In this document: positions 9,326-18,834 of the stretch, one piece after another
How positions within the stretch are numbered: position 1 is the stretch's first letter
Layout: every line of letters starts with the position of its first letter
Assembly (NCBI GenBank): GCA_002205965.3
Contig: NADL03000662.1
Coordinates: 1-64,000 of the forward strand
Reading direction: 5' to 3'
Length of the DNA stretch: 64,000 nucleotides
DNA from: Kappaphycus alvarezii
Taxonomy: Eukaryota; Rhodophyta; Florideophyceae; Gigartinales; Solieriaceae
Position numbers and translations under genes: made by a program
The notes under the pieces: generated by a model
Told to the model about the DNA's origin: nothing
Databases searched by the model: none
Seen by the model: only the letters and a program-made list of their open reading frames with translations

Positions 9326-9955
9326 ATGGCAATGCCAAGAACCACTTCTTCCGGCGTCCGAGCGCCCCTACAGCGCCCTCACCACTGTCCCTTGGGTTGT
9401 GCATCTATCACGGCGACTACCGTGCATGGGTTGGTTCCACATCTCCGCCAAATGCACAAACCCGGCAAGAGCTTCGCTAGTAACCACCCCAAGCACACGC
9501 AGGTTCCGAGCCTGCAGGCCTGCTTATCTTCTTATGGATACTGGTACTGTTATGCCAACAAACGATGCATGAGCCCAACGGTTGGGCGTAAGCTTCGAAA
9601 TGGCCTTCATTTCTACACATATCGGCCATGCCCGGAGTGCGGCGACAGGTTCTCAACCCCTCCTCGGTACACTCTGCTCTTACCCATGCAGCTTCGCTCC
9701 ACTCCTCGAGCACCATCTGCATCTCGTGTACCGAACGAGGTTACACCCCCTGAGGCAGCTTCAGCCTCAACCAATCCACCCGAACCACAGCCCATCCCGG
9801 ATGCCACTCCTCCTCCTCCTTTGCCCACCACGGCTCCCTCATTGGACGGCCCGAGGAGACAGCCGCTTCCCCCTTGCACACAATCTGCACTACTCACGTC
9901 CCGGAAACGCAACACATATCGCGACGTGAACGTGAGCGGATTTCAAGGGAGCTAG
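9326..9955 (+). pseudogene. N-terminal zinc-finger and proline-rich region of element E
   Basis: The frame contains CPLGCASIT...HLRQMH, a CX3C...HX4H finger, and further Cys pairs (CPECGDRF). A long Pro/Ser/Ala-rich linker follows. N-terminal zinc fingers before the RT are typical of RLE elements such as R2 and NeSL, where they bind target DNA. The frame overlaps the RT frame at 9874-9955, so either a frameshift has occurred or the two ORFs were separate. Confidence 0.6.
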
Positions 9956-11302
9956 CTCTTGTCCTTGGAGAATGCGCGGACGCACCACATGGTTCTCCTC
10001 AAGCTGTGGAGGCATTCACCAAATTGTTCCTATTCCTGTCCGCGATCCTTGCCAATCCCAAGCCCTCCACTCTCTCAACCCTCGTTCCGGGCACAGCATC
10101 AAATTCCCGTATTTTTGCTGAACGCATTCAGCTGTGGCGTAATGGACAGTACGAAACTTTGATGCGAAGGGCAAACGCCTTGGCAACGTCGCGCCCGTTG
10201 CATAAGGCAACAGAAGAGGAACAAGCGGGGATCAACAAACGCCGCGCCCTGAGGCTTGCAAAGGAGGGCACTTACGGCAAGGCAGCGCGTGCGCTGGGAT
10301 CTTCGGGGATCGCATGCCCCTCTGCAGAGGTGGTTTCCATTCTTCGGGAGAAACACCCACAGCGCTCTCCGACTACGGAGTCGTACCAACCCGCTTCCCC
10401 TGACTCGTTGCCGGCTTGCCCCTACTTCACTTCAGAACTTGTTCTCCTTTGCTTTCGGAGCTTTCCAAGGGGTAGCCCCGCAGGGGGATCCGGACTCCGC
10501 CCAAACCACGTCGTTGAGCTTTTACAGGTCCCACCAGTTGTCAATGGTGGACGAAGCTTGCTAGCTCCTCTAATTAGTGTGGTCAACTTGCTAGCCAACG
10601 GGAAGGCCCCTGCGGCTATATCGGCATGGATCGCAGGTGCGCCGCTTACGGCACTTCTAAAACCGGACGGAGGAATCAGACCGATCGCCGTGGGCGAGAC
10701 CTTACGTTGCTTGGTACGGAAAGGTTCGGGGTTTTGATGCGAAGGCACGCCGCTGCAGCCGTCATGTCCAATGCGGCCTGCTTGATGGCTGGCCTGAAGG
10801 TAGCATTTTAGGGAGCGTAGTTCCTTCCCCATTACTGTGTCGATATACCCTTTTTGAGTTGATTGCGGTTGTCTTGAAAGCCATGGGATAGACCGGATAT
10901 ATCTTCCAAGAGTAAAACACCCAAACCTTTTCCCCTTGGTGGGAAGATGTTTGCTGACTCGCATTTCCGAAAAGGCTTCCGAATACTTTTAGCCACTGCA
11001 GTTGGAAGTAGCAACGTCAGGAGGATCTGAGGCAGTTGTCCACGCTGTACGGCGACTTTATGAGGAGCATGGCGAATCGGCAGAGTATGCACTGTTAACC
11101 GTTGACCTTCAAAACGCATTCAACCTGGTCAGCCGAAGTGCGTTTTTGAAGGAAGTCGAGCAGAGGTTCCCGGAGCTCTTATCTTGGGTCAATTACACGT
11201 ACGCGGTAAACCCGGGTCATCTGTGGTGTGGGGATGATATGCTCCGGAGCGTGGTAGGCGTGCAGCAAGGGATCCTCTGGGTCCACTTTTATTCTCCCTT
11301 GT
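9874..11302 (+). pseudogene. Reverse transcriptase N-terminal half of element E
   Basis: Motifs are GSPAGGSGLRPNHVVELL, LLKPDGGIRPIAVGETLRCL (to 10715), and after a 220 bp insertion LLTVDLQNAFNLVSR, which holds the catalytic Asp of motif A (about 11093-11140). Motif B is seen as GVQQG, where loss of a base in a G run breaks the frame just before the expected DPLGPLLF. The coding segment then reads through FSLVLQK at 11302-11312, where the next insertion begins. Confidence 0.8.
10716..10935 (+). mobile_element. 5'-truncated family A insertion inside the RT of element E
   Basis: The 220 bp unit encodes the last ~28 residues of the family A ORF (RRHAAAAVMSNAACL...), its 3' UTR and its tail. TTGGT occurs at 10711-10715 and again at 10936-10940 (CTTGGT if shared bases are counted). 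Removing the unit and one repeat restores the RT reading TLRCLVGKMFADS. It is therefore an insertion with a 5-6 bp target-site duplication. Confidence 0.85.
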
Positions 11303-11361
11303 GCTGCAAAAGGGAAATTTCTGGGTTATTTTAATGCATGGAAGATGTGGTCGGTTATATC

Positions 11362-11812
11362 TGATAGGGGTAAATCGTCAGGAGAAGAGATATTCAGAAC
11401 CAACTACCCCAAGAAGGAGGTGTTGCGAGCGACAAAAGTGCTACCGTGGTATAGTTGAACGAACAAAAAGGAGTGTATATGGAAGACAGTTGAATGGGCT
11501 ACAAGCAAGTATGGAAGGAGCAGGGTCTACCACCTATGCTTAGTGACTAGGGTAAAATAAATGCTTCTTGGGTCTGAGGTTGACTCTCAACTTCCTAACT
11601 ATTTGGGACTGAGCTTGAAGCTGCCTGCCAACTTGCTTGACCTCTCCATGAGGAGGCGGTTTACTCAGCTTATATAGACTTTTGGCTACCCTTAAAGTCC
11701 GAACAAAACTACAGAAGGTACCAGGAAATGCGCAGAAACAATTTGTGCGGATGACATACTCTAAACAGAAGATACTTAAGAAACCAACAATCAATGAGGT
11801 CCTCTTATTTCC
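11362..11812 (-). repeat. Diverged LTR related to gypsy element 1
   Basis: On the minus strand it ends at TATCA like the LTR of gypsy element 1. It shares the blocks AACCAACTACCCCAAGA..GGAGGTGTTGCGAGCGAC, the CTTATATAGACTTTTGGCTA TATA region and the GGTTGACTCTCAACTTCC hairpin region. Its distal part is much more diverged. A possible start TGGGAAATAA lies near 11812, after a purine run AGAGAA. There is no matching second LTR nearby, so it is a lone or truncated LTR. Confidence 0.65.
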
Positions 11813-11842
11813 CATTCTCTAGATCAGATCCAAAAAACTCCT

Positions 11843-12461
11843 CTAAATATCCATGCTGTCCAAGCAGTCCCCAAAAATATCTGCGAATGGCTCACAGCTC
11901 TCTATTCCCTCCTGGGAGATATGTAAAGTACTAAAGATATCTCCATCCGGTTCCAGCGTCGGCACCACTTGATCCATACTCTCCAGTCTAGGCCCCACCA
12001 GTACAACACTTTCCATGCCCCCATTTCCCTCATCTAACTCGTCTTTGTCCTCGTCATCCTCCTCTTGCTCCTCTTCATCCTCATCCTCATCCTCAGGAGG
12101 CTCTTCAACCTCATCTTCCCCATCCTCTTCGTTATTAACCTCATAGACCAATCCAGGGGCTATACACTCCTCAAAGGTCTCCCCAGCTCCCTCCTCAATA
12201 TCCCACTCCCGCCCCTTACCTTCCTCCTCCGCTTCATCCTCGATAAAGAGGCGACGCACGAGTTCGATGACGTTTTTCTTGGTTTGCCGGCGCAGGTAGT
12301 CCTCGCGGTCAGTAGTTTCGAAAAGAGTAGGGGAATAGAGTTTAGGGGGCGGGGATGGCGATTTTTGGAAATGATTTTCGAGGGGCGTAGAATGGTCATT
12401 TTGGTAGGTTTGGGGGGATGGGAGGTAATGGAGGGTGTTTCGGGTGTGTGGTGGGGAGAGG
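11843..12461 (-). pseudogene. Acidic protein ORF (copy 1), unknown function
   Basis: The open frame runs from about 12461 to a stop at 11843 with no good ATG at its start; an ATG in another frame (about 12399) has better context, so the 5' end is disrupted or spliced. The N-terminal part has SPTLFETTDREDYLRRQTKK and VIELVRRLFIED. Then come FEECIAPGLVYEV, a long Glu/Asp run, and a C-terminus with FADIFGDCLDSMDI. The same features recur at 22636-23186. I do not recognise the family. It lies directly upstream of a minus-strand LTR at both loci, so it may be the last ORF of an LTR element, or a host gene carried along. Confidence 0.5.
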
Positions 12462-12927
12462 TGTAATTAGCAAAATGATCGGGGACGTTTGAAACTTGGA
12501 ATAAAGGGGTTTAAATAGGCTCCCGGGGCAGGTTCTATAGATTAGAAATAGGTAAAACAAATCTGCAAGGGATTTTTGTAGTAGTGCATGTGCGCCCTTT
12601 TTCTCAAAAAAATCGAATTTGGAGGAGTAGGTAAGCAAAAAGGGAAAAAGAACTTGATTCGGGATCGATTCAGAGGGGTAGATACAGTATAAAAATATCT
12701 AGATAAAATGGAAGTAAATTTGGAGAGGACCGCGGTAATGATAAGCGAGGTTCAGGGAGGACGAGGAAGGACCGGAACTATAAGCAAATTTGGACAAGGA
12801 GAGGTAGTACAGTAAACTATAGGCCTGTAGATGACGGCGACAAAAAAAAATCTGCGCCTAACAATATCCACGCGGCTAATGCGTTATGTGGGATAAGTCG
12901 TCGCTGATGGGTAACACTACAGTACAT
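12462..12927. other. Spacer inside block Y
   Basis: No convincing coding sequence. It could hold the upstream part or promoter of the minus-strand acidic ORF, but I see no clear signal. Confidence 0.3.
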
Positions 12928-12974
12928 GACCTTCCTTACAGAGCCGGCTCAATGCCGGCTCTGTAAGGAAGGTC
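12928..12974. repeat. Perfect 20 bp hairpin with 7-base loop
   Basis: GACCTTCCTTACAGAGCCGG (12928-12947) is followed by a CTCAATG loop and its exact reverse complement (12955-12974). It lies 12 bp before the GCTATAAAGG repeat that bounds unit X. Perfect arms in decayed surroundings suggest a recent or functional origin. Confidence 0.8.
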
Positions 12975-13111
12975 TGTAAAGGAAGGGCTATAAAGGGGGG
13001 GAAAATTGGTTGGTTTAATGATTGAAAAATAAGGTCGGCTGTAATCCCGGATAAAATTGGTATGTTAAGGTACGGTCTTGCAATGTCACAACCTGCGCGT
13101 AAGTCCAACAC

Positions 13112-13987
13112 CTACTGATCTTCGTCCTCAATCGAATCTGGCTCTAATGGGTCGGCGACGTCGCTATCAACGTCGTCGCCTTCCACAGAGTTAGAGTCAG
13201 ACCAATCCATCCAGCTAACCGGCACCCACAGGCGCTCAGTTCCATACGGACCCTGCAGAGGCAAACCGCTGGTCGTCTCCATGCTCGTAATAGCCTCGCC
13301 CGCGCGCCTAGTGTACGCCTGCCCATAGGCGACTTCGGGGTTGAATGTGATGGGGGCGGCTTCCGAAGAAGATAAGGGCTTCCCATCATCGACAGATGAT
13401 GAGCGTGAGGGGTTCGGTAGACATGAGGTGTTGACCGGTGGTTTGTTTGTTGTAGGGGCTGATGGTCCAGGGCTCATTTCCAAAAGGACCAAGTTTTTCG
13501 TCGTTTCCGAGCTCGTAATAGTCTCACCCGCGCGCCCAGTGTACGCCTGCCCATAGGCGACTTCGGGGTTAAATGTGATAGGGGCGGCTTCCTGAGAAGA
13601 TAGGGGAGAAAGCGACAACGACGAAGACAAGCGCTCCAGAAGAACGGCTTTGGGTACGACCAGCAGGACCGTTTGGCTCAGGAACCCTCCCATGCTGGCA
13701 GGAGAACCGCCAGGGTTGAGCGCAGCAGGGTGCACTAAGCGTTGCGGTACTTGGTCGAGGGTGAGAGCCTTCCTGGCGCGAGAGAAATCGCCACTTGAGA
13801 AGGTCATATCCTTAGCCGATGCAACTAGAGCCCCGTAGACGTAAGTGCGCGATCCGCAAGACGCGCGAAGGCACGAGTGCCCGACGCCCGCGCCTAATGC
13901 GGCGCAGGCGCCGAGTGTGGCAGAATGAAGGTTGGAGAAAGGCAGTCTAAGAGGGAAGGGGAAAGGGTTGCGGAAGATGGAAGCTCT
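13112..13987 (-). CDS. 5'-truncated ORF of unit X with internal duplication, unknown function
   Basis: About 290 codons are open from the 5' truncation to a stop at 13112; the apparent frame continues upstream only into the flanking insertion, which is not part of the gene. The start of the retained part is rich in Arg, Ser, Phe and Pro with almost no acidic residues, which would fit an organelle-targeting segment if it were N-terminal. A 36-residue block with AAPITFNPEVAYGQAYT occurs twice (about 13530-13610 and 13300-13385 on DNA). The C-terminus is acidic. I recognise no enzyme motif. It could be a host gene picked up by the retroelement, or an ORF of an undescribed non-autonomous element. 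Confidence 0.5.
   Translation of the reverse strand, partial: RASIFRNPFPFPLRLPFSNLHSATLGACAALGAGVGHSCLRASCGSRTYVYGALVASAKDMTFSSGDFSRARKALTLDQVPQRLVHPAALNPGGSPASMGGFLSQTVLLVVPKAVLLERLSSSLSLSPLSSQEAAPITFNPEVAYGQAYTGRAGETITSSETTKNLVLLEMSPGPSAPTTNKPPVNTSCLPNPSRSSSVDDGKPLSSSEAAPITFNPEVAYGQAYTRRAGEAITSMETTSGLPLQGPYGTERLWVPVSWMDWSDSNSVEGDDVDSDVADPLEPDSIEDEDQ
13281..13608 (-). repeat. Near-identical ~100 bp direct duplication in the ORF of unit X
   Basis: 13281-13383 and about 13512-13608 share GTGTACGCCTGCCCATAGGC and GACTTCGGGGTTAAATGTGA (with G/A variants). The duplicated protein block keeps frame. Confidence 0.8.
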
Positions 13988-13997
13988 GCTATAAAGG

Positions 13998-14640
13998 TGA
14001 CGCGGGAACTGCAGGCTGCAGCAGCCGTCATGTCCAATGCGGCCTGCTTGATGGCTGGCCTGAAGGTAGCATTTTAGGAAGCGTAGTTCCTTCTCCATTA
14101 CGCTGTAGGTATACCCTTTTTGAGTCGATTGCGGTTGTCTGGAAAACCATGGGATAGGTCGGAAATATCTTCCAACAGTAAAACACCCAAACGTTTTCCC
14201 CCGAACTGAAAACCCGCCTGGAAAATGTGGCCGACACCGCCGTCACGCCTCTGCTCCTTCAGATATGGTACTTAGACGATGGGTATATAGTTGGCACCCA
14301 TGAAGCCATTCGGAGGGCACTACAATTCTTCTCTTCCGCGGAGGTGCGCGCTTTGGGTTTGCACCTCCGAATGGATAAGTGTGCCGTCTGGTGGCCAACC
14401 ACTCCCCCCGTCTGTTCAGCAGTCCTTCTCAGCCGACCTTCGCCAGGACTATAGTGAAGGGACAAAAGTGCTCCGCGTCCCAATCAGATCGGACCTATTC
14501 GTGGAGCGCGAATTCTCAAAGCATTTCGCTTCGCTGAAGCCTCTCCTCAGCGCTTTGTCAACCCTGGAGGACACTCAAGTAGCTCTCCATCTACTACGGA
14601 CCTGCTTCGGCGTATGTCGCATTATCTAATTCCTACGTGT
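13998..14640 (+). pseudogene. RT motif C segment of element E
   Basis: After unit X the RT frame resumes at VTREL, is broken again by 14012-14202, then reads LKTRLENVADT and WYLDDGYIVGTHEA. YLDD is the catalytic motif C of reverse transcriptase, read here as W-Y-L-D-D-G. The next part, LGLHLRMDKCAVWW, is the region following motif C in this RT family. A frameshift near 14450 ends the open stretch. Confidence 0.8.
14012..14202 (+). mobile_element. 5'-truncated family A insertion in the RT of element E
   Basis: The 191 bp unit carries CAGCCGTCATGTCCAATGCG, the family A stop and 3' UTR, and the tail ending GTTTTCCCC. GAACTG flanks it at 14006-14011 and 14203-14208, a 6 bp target-site duplication. 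Removing the unit joins ...RE to LKTRLEN in frame. Confidence 0.85.
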
Positions 14641-15778
14641 AGTTCCCCCTCATTCCACTGCTAAGGGGGCTGCGGAATTCGATTCCGCTGTTGAAGCTAC
14701 ACTGCGGGGGTTGATGGGCGGGGTTCTGGACAGCAATACTTTTCGGGAATTGCAACTCCCTGTGGCGCCCTTCGGCCCCCTCAAGCCAACTTTTGGCATT
14801 GGGCTTCGCTCTGCGTTCCTTTCCTCCGTGTCCCTCACGCGTGCCCTTCGCTCTACCCTTCTGGCTGTGCTACCGAACACTGCTCTTCATTCATACAAAT
14901 CTGCAGTTCGTGCGCACGACGACTCGAAGACACAAGTGGCACCCGAGAAGGTGGTCCATTTCACGGCTATCAACTCAGTGCAGAGGTTTGGGCAGGGGCA
15001 ACTCGTCCGCCCAGTTGAGGAAAAGGCCTTTGATGCCATGCCGAAGGGGGATGAGAGGACTGTTGCATCCCGAGCCTCGTTGTCAGTGGAGGGTTGCAAG
15101 GACTGGCTGTCATGCCAACCGGCTCCGGAGTTGGGTACCTACATCTCGGACCGCAATTACAAGACGTGGTTGCAGTTCTATTGCAGGGTGCCACTGTTTC
15201 CTCCAGCTTCGAAATGGCACAAAGGGGATGCACGACCCTCATGGATCAGTATGGTGACCACGCGCTGTGCTGTGCCTATGGATCCACACGCGGGTGGCGG
15301 CATGACTCGCAAACACGTTTGATTGCTGCAGATCTCTCCAAAGCTGCCCGACACCCTGTCCTCGAGCCGCCACAACGCGGCCACGCAGTTCGCCCGGACA
15401 TCAAGGCGCTTAGAGAGAACGGGGGACAGACTTTTTCGACGTAACTGTCATCCACCCATTGACCCCCGCCTGCCTCCCTGGCGCGATGCCCACTCAAGCA
15501 CCTTAACGATGCCCGCCTTGGCAAGGGCACTCGCTTTACCGAATTGATACGTTCAAAAGGCCCTGGGCATCGCTTCATTGCCCCTCCACTTTCCACATTG
15601 GGGGGGCTGGCACCCGGCTGCGCAGGACTTTGCGAAACGGGTTGCGACCGGCATTGCTGCACAGGCGGCTGTTCCGATTGCTCACGCAACGCAAACAATG
15701 TTTGCTCGTCACCTGGCGAGGCTCGTCCAGAATAACGCCAGTTGTCTGCTGGAAGGGGTCTTGAGTGAGTGTTAATGC
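14641..15778 (+). pseudogene. C-terminal region of element E: linker, Cys/His module and RLE-like nuclease
   Basis: The main frame (14711-15322) has GLRSAFLSSVSLTRALR and a segment YKTWLQFYCRVPLF typical of the region before the zinc module. After a frame change, GDHALCCAYGSTRGWRHDS and KAARHPVLEPP lead into VRPDIKALRENGG and, one frame later, FFDVTVIHPLTPA. RPD-I followed by F-DVTV-HP fits the PD-(D/E)xK endonuclease. The C-terminus RHLARLVQNNASCLLEGV (stop at 15775) aligns with the family A ending RHAAAAVMSNAACL. At least three frame breaks are present. Confidence 0.75.
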
Positions 15779-15991
15779 CGCAACGTGCAAGTTAGTATGT
15801 TCCAGAGAACCTCTGTTCTCATGGTATCTCCGTCCCTACGCAAGTTAGGCCTCTTCCCTGTTATGTCTAGTTCTACCCTATTCCCCCAATCTACCAGTCA
15901 TCCGTTTCAGTATAAACCCATTCAAGTAAAACCCAATTTACCCAAACATTCCAGTAAACACCTAAAAACCCATTTAACCCAAACATTCCCG
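15779..15991 (+). repeat. 3' UTR and tail of element E
   Basis: After the stop, the sequence ends with CACCTAAAAACCCATTTAAC, then CCAAACATTCCC, the same type of tail as family A. The next base starts a different, reverse-strand RT fragment, which places the element end near 15991. Confidence 0.55.
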
Positions 15992-16245
15992 GCTCACAAA
16001 TTCACTTGACTCTATATCTGCATTTAGGATTGCATTCCTCTCGCTGTTAGCCTGCTGGATCTCGAAGGGAGACGCAGCTTTGACGGCCTCGCTTGGAGCC
16101 ATGCGCCACCATACCTTACACTTGGGAAGTTCCAGGTGTAGACCAAGTCGCGCTGCCTCTGAAGAGGAAAGAATTGCGGTAGCTTTGAACAGAGCTGCAT
16201 GCTCGGCCACTATGTAGCCATATTCGTCATACTACAGGTGTAGCA
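15992..16245 (-). pseudogene. RT fragment of another RLE-type retroelement
   Basis: On the minus strand it reads YDEYGYIVAEHAALF, with AARLGLHLELPKCKVWW after it. This aligns with WYLDDGYIVGTHEAI and LGLHLRMDKCAVWW of element E. The catalytic DD is changed to DEY, so it is dead. Only the motif C region remains. Confidence 0.7.
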
Positions 16246-16924
16246 ACCAATCCAAGACCTATTTTTCGACCTTCGAAATCAACAAAATAACTTGTATCTT
16301 TAGAACTAGTCTACGAAGGGCTAGATTGAATAAAAGACCGGAGGTTGGGTCCCTATGCTGACCACCAACCACGCGTGTGTATAACCTTTACCGTATTTGT
16401 AGAAAGCATACAGGAAAACATGCCAAAGCGGTAACAGAGAAACTAACCAGAAACGCGTCTGCTAAGAACCAGCGAACTTGCAGCCTATGAAAGCAGAAAA
16501 GAAATTATTGAAAGCGCGAAATGAGGAGTTATTGCTCCTATTGAGGAGTGGGACTGCTACGGGTAGCTCCGAACTTAAAAAGTCAGCTTGATAAATTGGC
16601 CCGCTCGGCTCGCAGGGCGCAGAACATATCAGTACCAACAAGAAGCCGAACATCATAAGTCCAGCCTACTGGACCGTAATCTGAGTGTTTTTAGCGTTCA
16701 GCCGTAGAGACAGCTGCACCGCTGGATAGAGCACACTAGGAAACGCGAGAGCTGACCAGCGGGTAAGCGACGGTTACATCCACAGTGACATCCTTCGGAT
16801 CTAGGCCGCATGCGCCAGGGATATAAAGATCTACGCGGAGGGCGGACGAAGGAGAGGGAGAAGGCAGAGAAGAGGGGGCGAATGTCCAAGCAGGACAGGA
16901 ATTTCAAGCTCCTGTGTACGAATT
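16246..16924. other. Intergenic, no gene recognised
   Basis: There are small minus-strand ORFs (16462-16656, 16698-16907) without recognisable motifs, and nothing I would call a gene. Confidence 0.4.
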
Positions 16925-17490
16925 AAATGCAATGCGTAGATCAACAAAAATATAAAATTCCAAATAAATGAATAATAAAATTACCTGAATATAAATGAGA
17001 ATAATAATAAAAGAAAACTAACATTTATTGATAGCTGATCAACGGAGATAGTTCTATGCCGAGGCTCGCTAAATTATTCTAACACACTAAGACTATTTAT
17101 AATGTAGATCAGAGTGGAAAAGCTACAAAGGTGATTCCAGCAGTACAAAAATTTTATAGACCAAATTAATGCCCGGAAATAACTACAGAATAATTCTCCA
17201 GGTGAGAATTATTCCAAATAATAATTTGCTGGTAATATAGTTCCCGTAATGACTACCGAATTATTTAAAAAACCAACTGAGAGATATGAAAATTGCTTCA
17301 CTTGTAATACAGTATAAAAAATCGGCCAATGAAAGTAGATAAAACTATTTCTAGATAATTCGCAATAAATAAAAATTGTGAGCCTTTGGTAAAATATTGA
17401 TATACAAATTTTCATCACCATATTAGATATGAAAATAAATTAAACAGTTCTACATTACCTGTAAAAACATTGATCAATTTTAACACCAAT
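16925..17490 (-). repeat. 3' LTR of the copia element (left copy)
   Basis: It matches 21338-21875 along its length, for example ATGCGTAGATCAA, AATGAATAATAAAATTACCTG, and AATACAGTATAAAA followed by ATCGGCCAATGAAA. Divergence is substantial (many substitutions and indels), so exact edges are uncertain. Confidence 0.75.
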
Positions 17491-17774
17491 CCCTCTTTGA
17501 AAAATATAAATGATATATATTGTCATCCTGTTTACTGAGATGAATCACGAGATAAAATTTTGCTCATTTCCGTTGGTACAGATCCATCAAATAAGAGTAA
17601 TTTTAGGATATCACAAATCGGGATTTATTTATTTTGTCAACGGGTCATAGGGATTAATCGAGCTAGGTATCCAGTCACTTTCTTAATTTTTTTTGTTTCA
17701 ACAGTATACCTTAATAATTGCACATCTGCTCTTACGGACTTGTCTTCAGGTAGACAACATGTGGAAAGATAGAT

Positions 17775-18110
17775 TCATAAATATCTTGAGTATAAAGCAA
17801 CATGTAGGGGAGCATAAATATTGAGTACATTACTGTTTGCTGCTGCAATAAAATTTCCTTTTGCAATGGCTTCACCAGCAGCCAAAATTCCACCAGATGG
17901 AATGGATCTAGCCGGAAGCCGAGATAAATATGAATGCCAGTAAAATATATGAAATATTGAATTACAATTTAGAGAAGCAATAAGAATTCCAGCCACACAA
18001 CCAAGCTGTGCTTTTGTAGACCCGGCTGGTTTTCCTGCATCGGAAAAAAACGATTGTAAATTCGAAATTTCAAAAGAATTCAGGCCGACAATATGTACTT
18101 GTAGAACCAA
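17775..18110 (-). pseudogene. Copia RNase H remnant
   Basis: The frame has SDAGKPAGSTKAQLGCVAGIL and, further on, HIFYWHSYLSRLPARSIPSG then ILAAGEAIAKG. In copia elements the RNase H has this layout (catalytic Asp near the first part, W/Y-x-S-x-K/R-R-x-x-RS, then a glutamate-containing helix). It lies next to the 3' LTR as expected. Confidence 0.65.
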
Positions 18111-18281
18111 ACGGCTTCAAATTTGGTAATATCAAAGATTGAATAGATAAATTACGAACCAAGGGGGTATATATGTTTTACTGTAGATAAATTGCTGAAA
18201 AAGCGCATGTACGAAAAGCAACCATAACCAAATAAAAAATTGAACCATTCAAAGAATTGAAGGAGAAAATTTCGAAAGAAT

Positions 18282-18640
18282 TCATTCTTTCATTCTCTTT
18301 TTATGTCTATTTCTAGATACTATATGAAGTTCGAGTCCATTTAGTTTTTCGTCTGCTGATACATTAATTTTGTAATCATCAAACAAAGTAATTTTAACTC
18401 CATTGAAATTGAAAGATTCCGAATTGTGTACGATTGTACCAAGGTTGTAAACTTTCCCAAGTTCTTGAGTAAATGTCGCCCTAATTTTATCTTGTCGAGT
18501 AATAAGAATGTAATCAACCAAATTTTCACTTCAGGAAGTAAAATGAGCCATTGGAAGACAAATGAAATAATTGAGGAGTATAAAACAGATAAATGTTGAG
18601 TGAAATCTGACGGGTTTATTTTCAAATTCAATTTATTTTC
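18282..18640 (-). pseudogene. Copia reverse transcriptase remnant
   Basis: The frame starts at LVDYILITRQD, the counterpart of the copia YVDDxLI motif with the second Asp lost, followed by FTQELGKVYNLGTI and FNFNGVKITLFDDYKI, which are typical of the copia RT thumb boundary. A second overlapping frame covers 18341-18631. The catalytic site is not intact. Confidence 0.65.
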
Positions 18641-18834
18641 AAATTCAATCTTATCTTTTTGCGCAATATATAAATTTATGGTGTTCAGGGATATATTCTG
18701 ACTATTATTTTCATCATCACAATTTTCTTCAATTAAATTTCCATTCTGGTAGTACCAACTTCCTTAATGTCACCAGATATTTAGTACACGGAATTATCAA
18801 TAGATTGGTCCATTAAAATATTTTCTTTTTTTAT

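Larger units (their letters stand above)
11314..12986 (-). mobile_element. Inserted block Y: acidic ORF, LTR-like segment, and family tail
   Basis: Read on the minus strand, this holds a hairpin (12928-12974), an acidic ORF, an LTR-like segment, and a last ~48 bp resembling the family tails (ending ATAACCCAGAAATTTCCC). The flanks GCTGCAAAAGG (11303-11313) and GCTATAAAGG (12987-12996) could be an imperfect target-site duplication. The block interrupts element E between the RT motifs. Whether it moved as one unit or was built by several insertions cannot be decided here. Confidence 0.5.
12997..13987 (-). mobile_element. Unit X: 991 bp tail-bearing insertion with a non-RLE ORF
   Basis: The unit is flanked by a perfect 10 bp repeat GCTATAAAGG (12987-12996 and 13988-13997). 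On the minus strand it starts inside an open reading frame, so it is 5'-truncated. It ends in a 3' UTR whose last part (CCGACCTTATTTTTCAATCA, then TTAAACCAACCAATTTTCC and further C) resembles the tails of the RLE-element copies. Its ORF is unrelated to RT or RLE domains. It sits in the middle of element E. Confidence 0.7.
9218..15991 (+). mobile_element. RLE-type non-LTR retrotransposon E, split by nested insertions
   Basis: Four segments read in one direction and fit one element: an N-terminal zinc-finger region (9250-9955), RT fingers and palm (9874-11302), the RT catalytic motif C segment (13998-14640), and the zinc/RLE C-terminus with a 3' UTR and tail (14640-15991). The interruptions are 10716-10935, 11314-13987 and 14012-14202. 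Across the large gap the frame rejoins cleanly: LVLQK before and VTRELKTRLEN after. Several independent frame breaks make it a pseudo-element. Confidence 0.75.

Noticed and set aside
10422-11119. Minus ORFs with a VFYCWKIFPTYPMVFQTT-like sequence, also at 14028, 61353, 61447, 62438 and 63625
   Set aside because: All are the antisense of the family A 3' UTR and tail; they recur only because the repeat does.
12065-12466. Plus-strand ORF with a hydrophobic run (LLFILILIL)
   Set aside because: It is the antisense of the Glu/Asp-coding run in the acidic ORF, which has a homologue at 22.6-23.2 kb.
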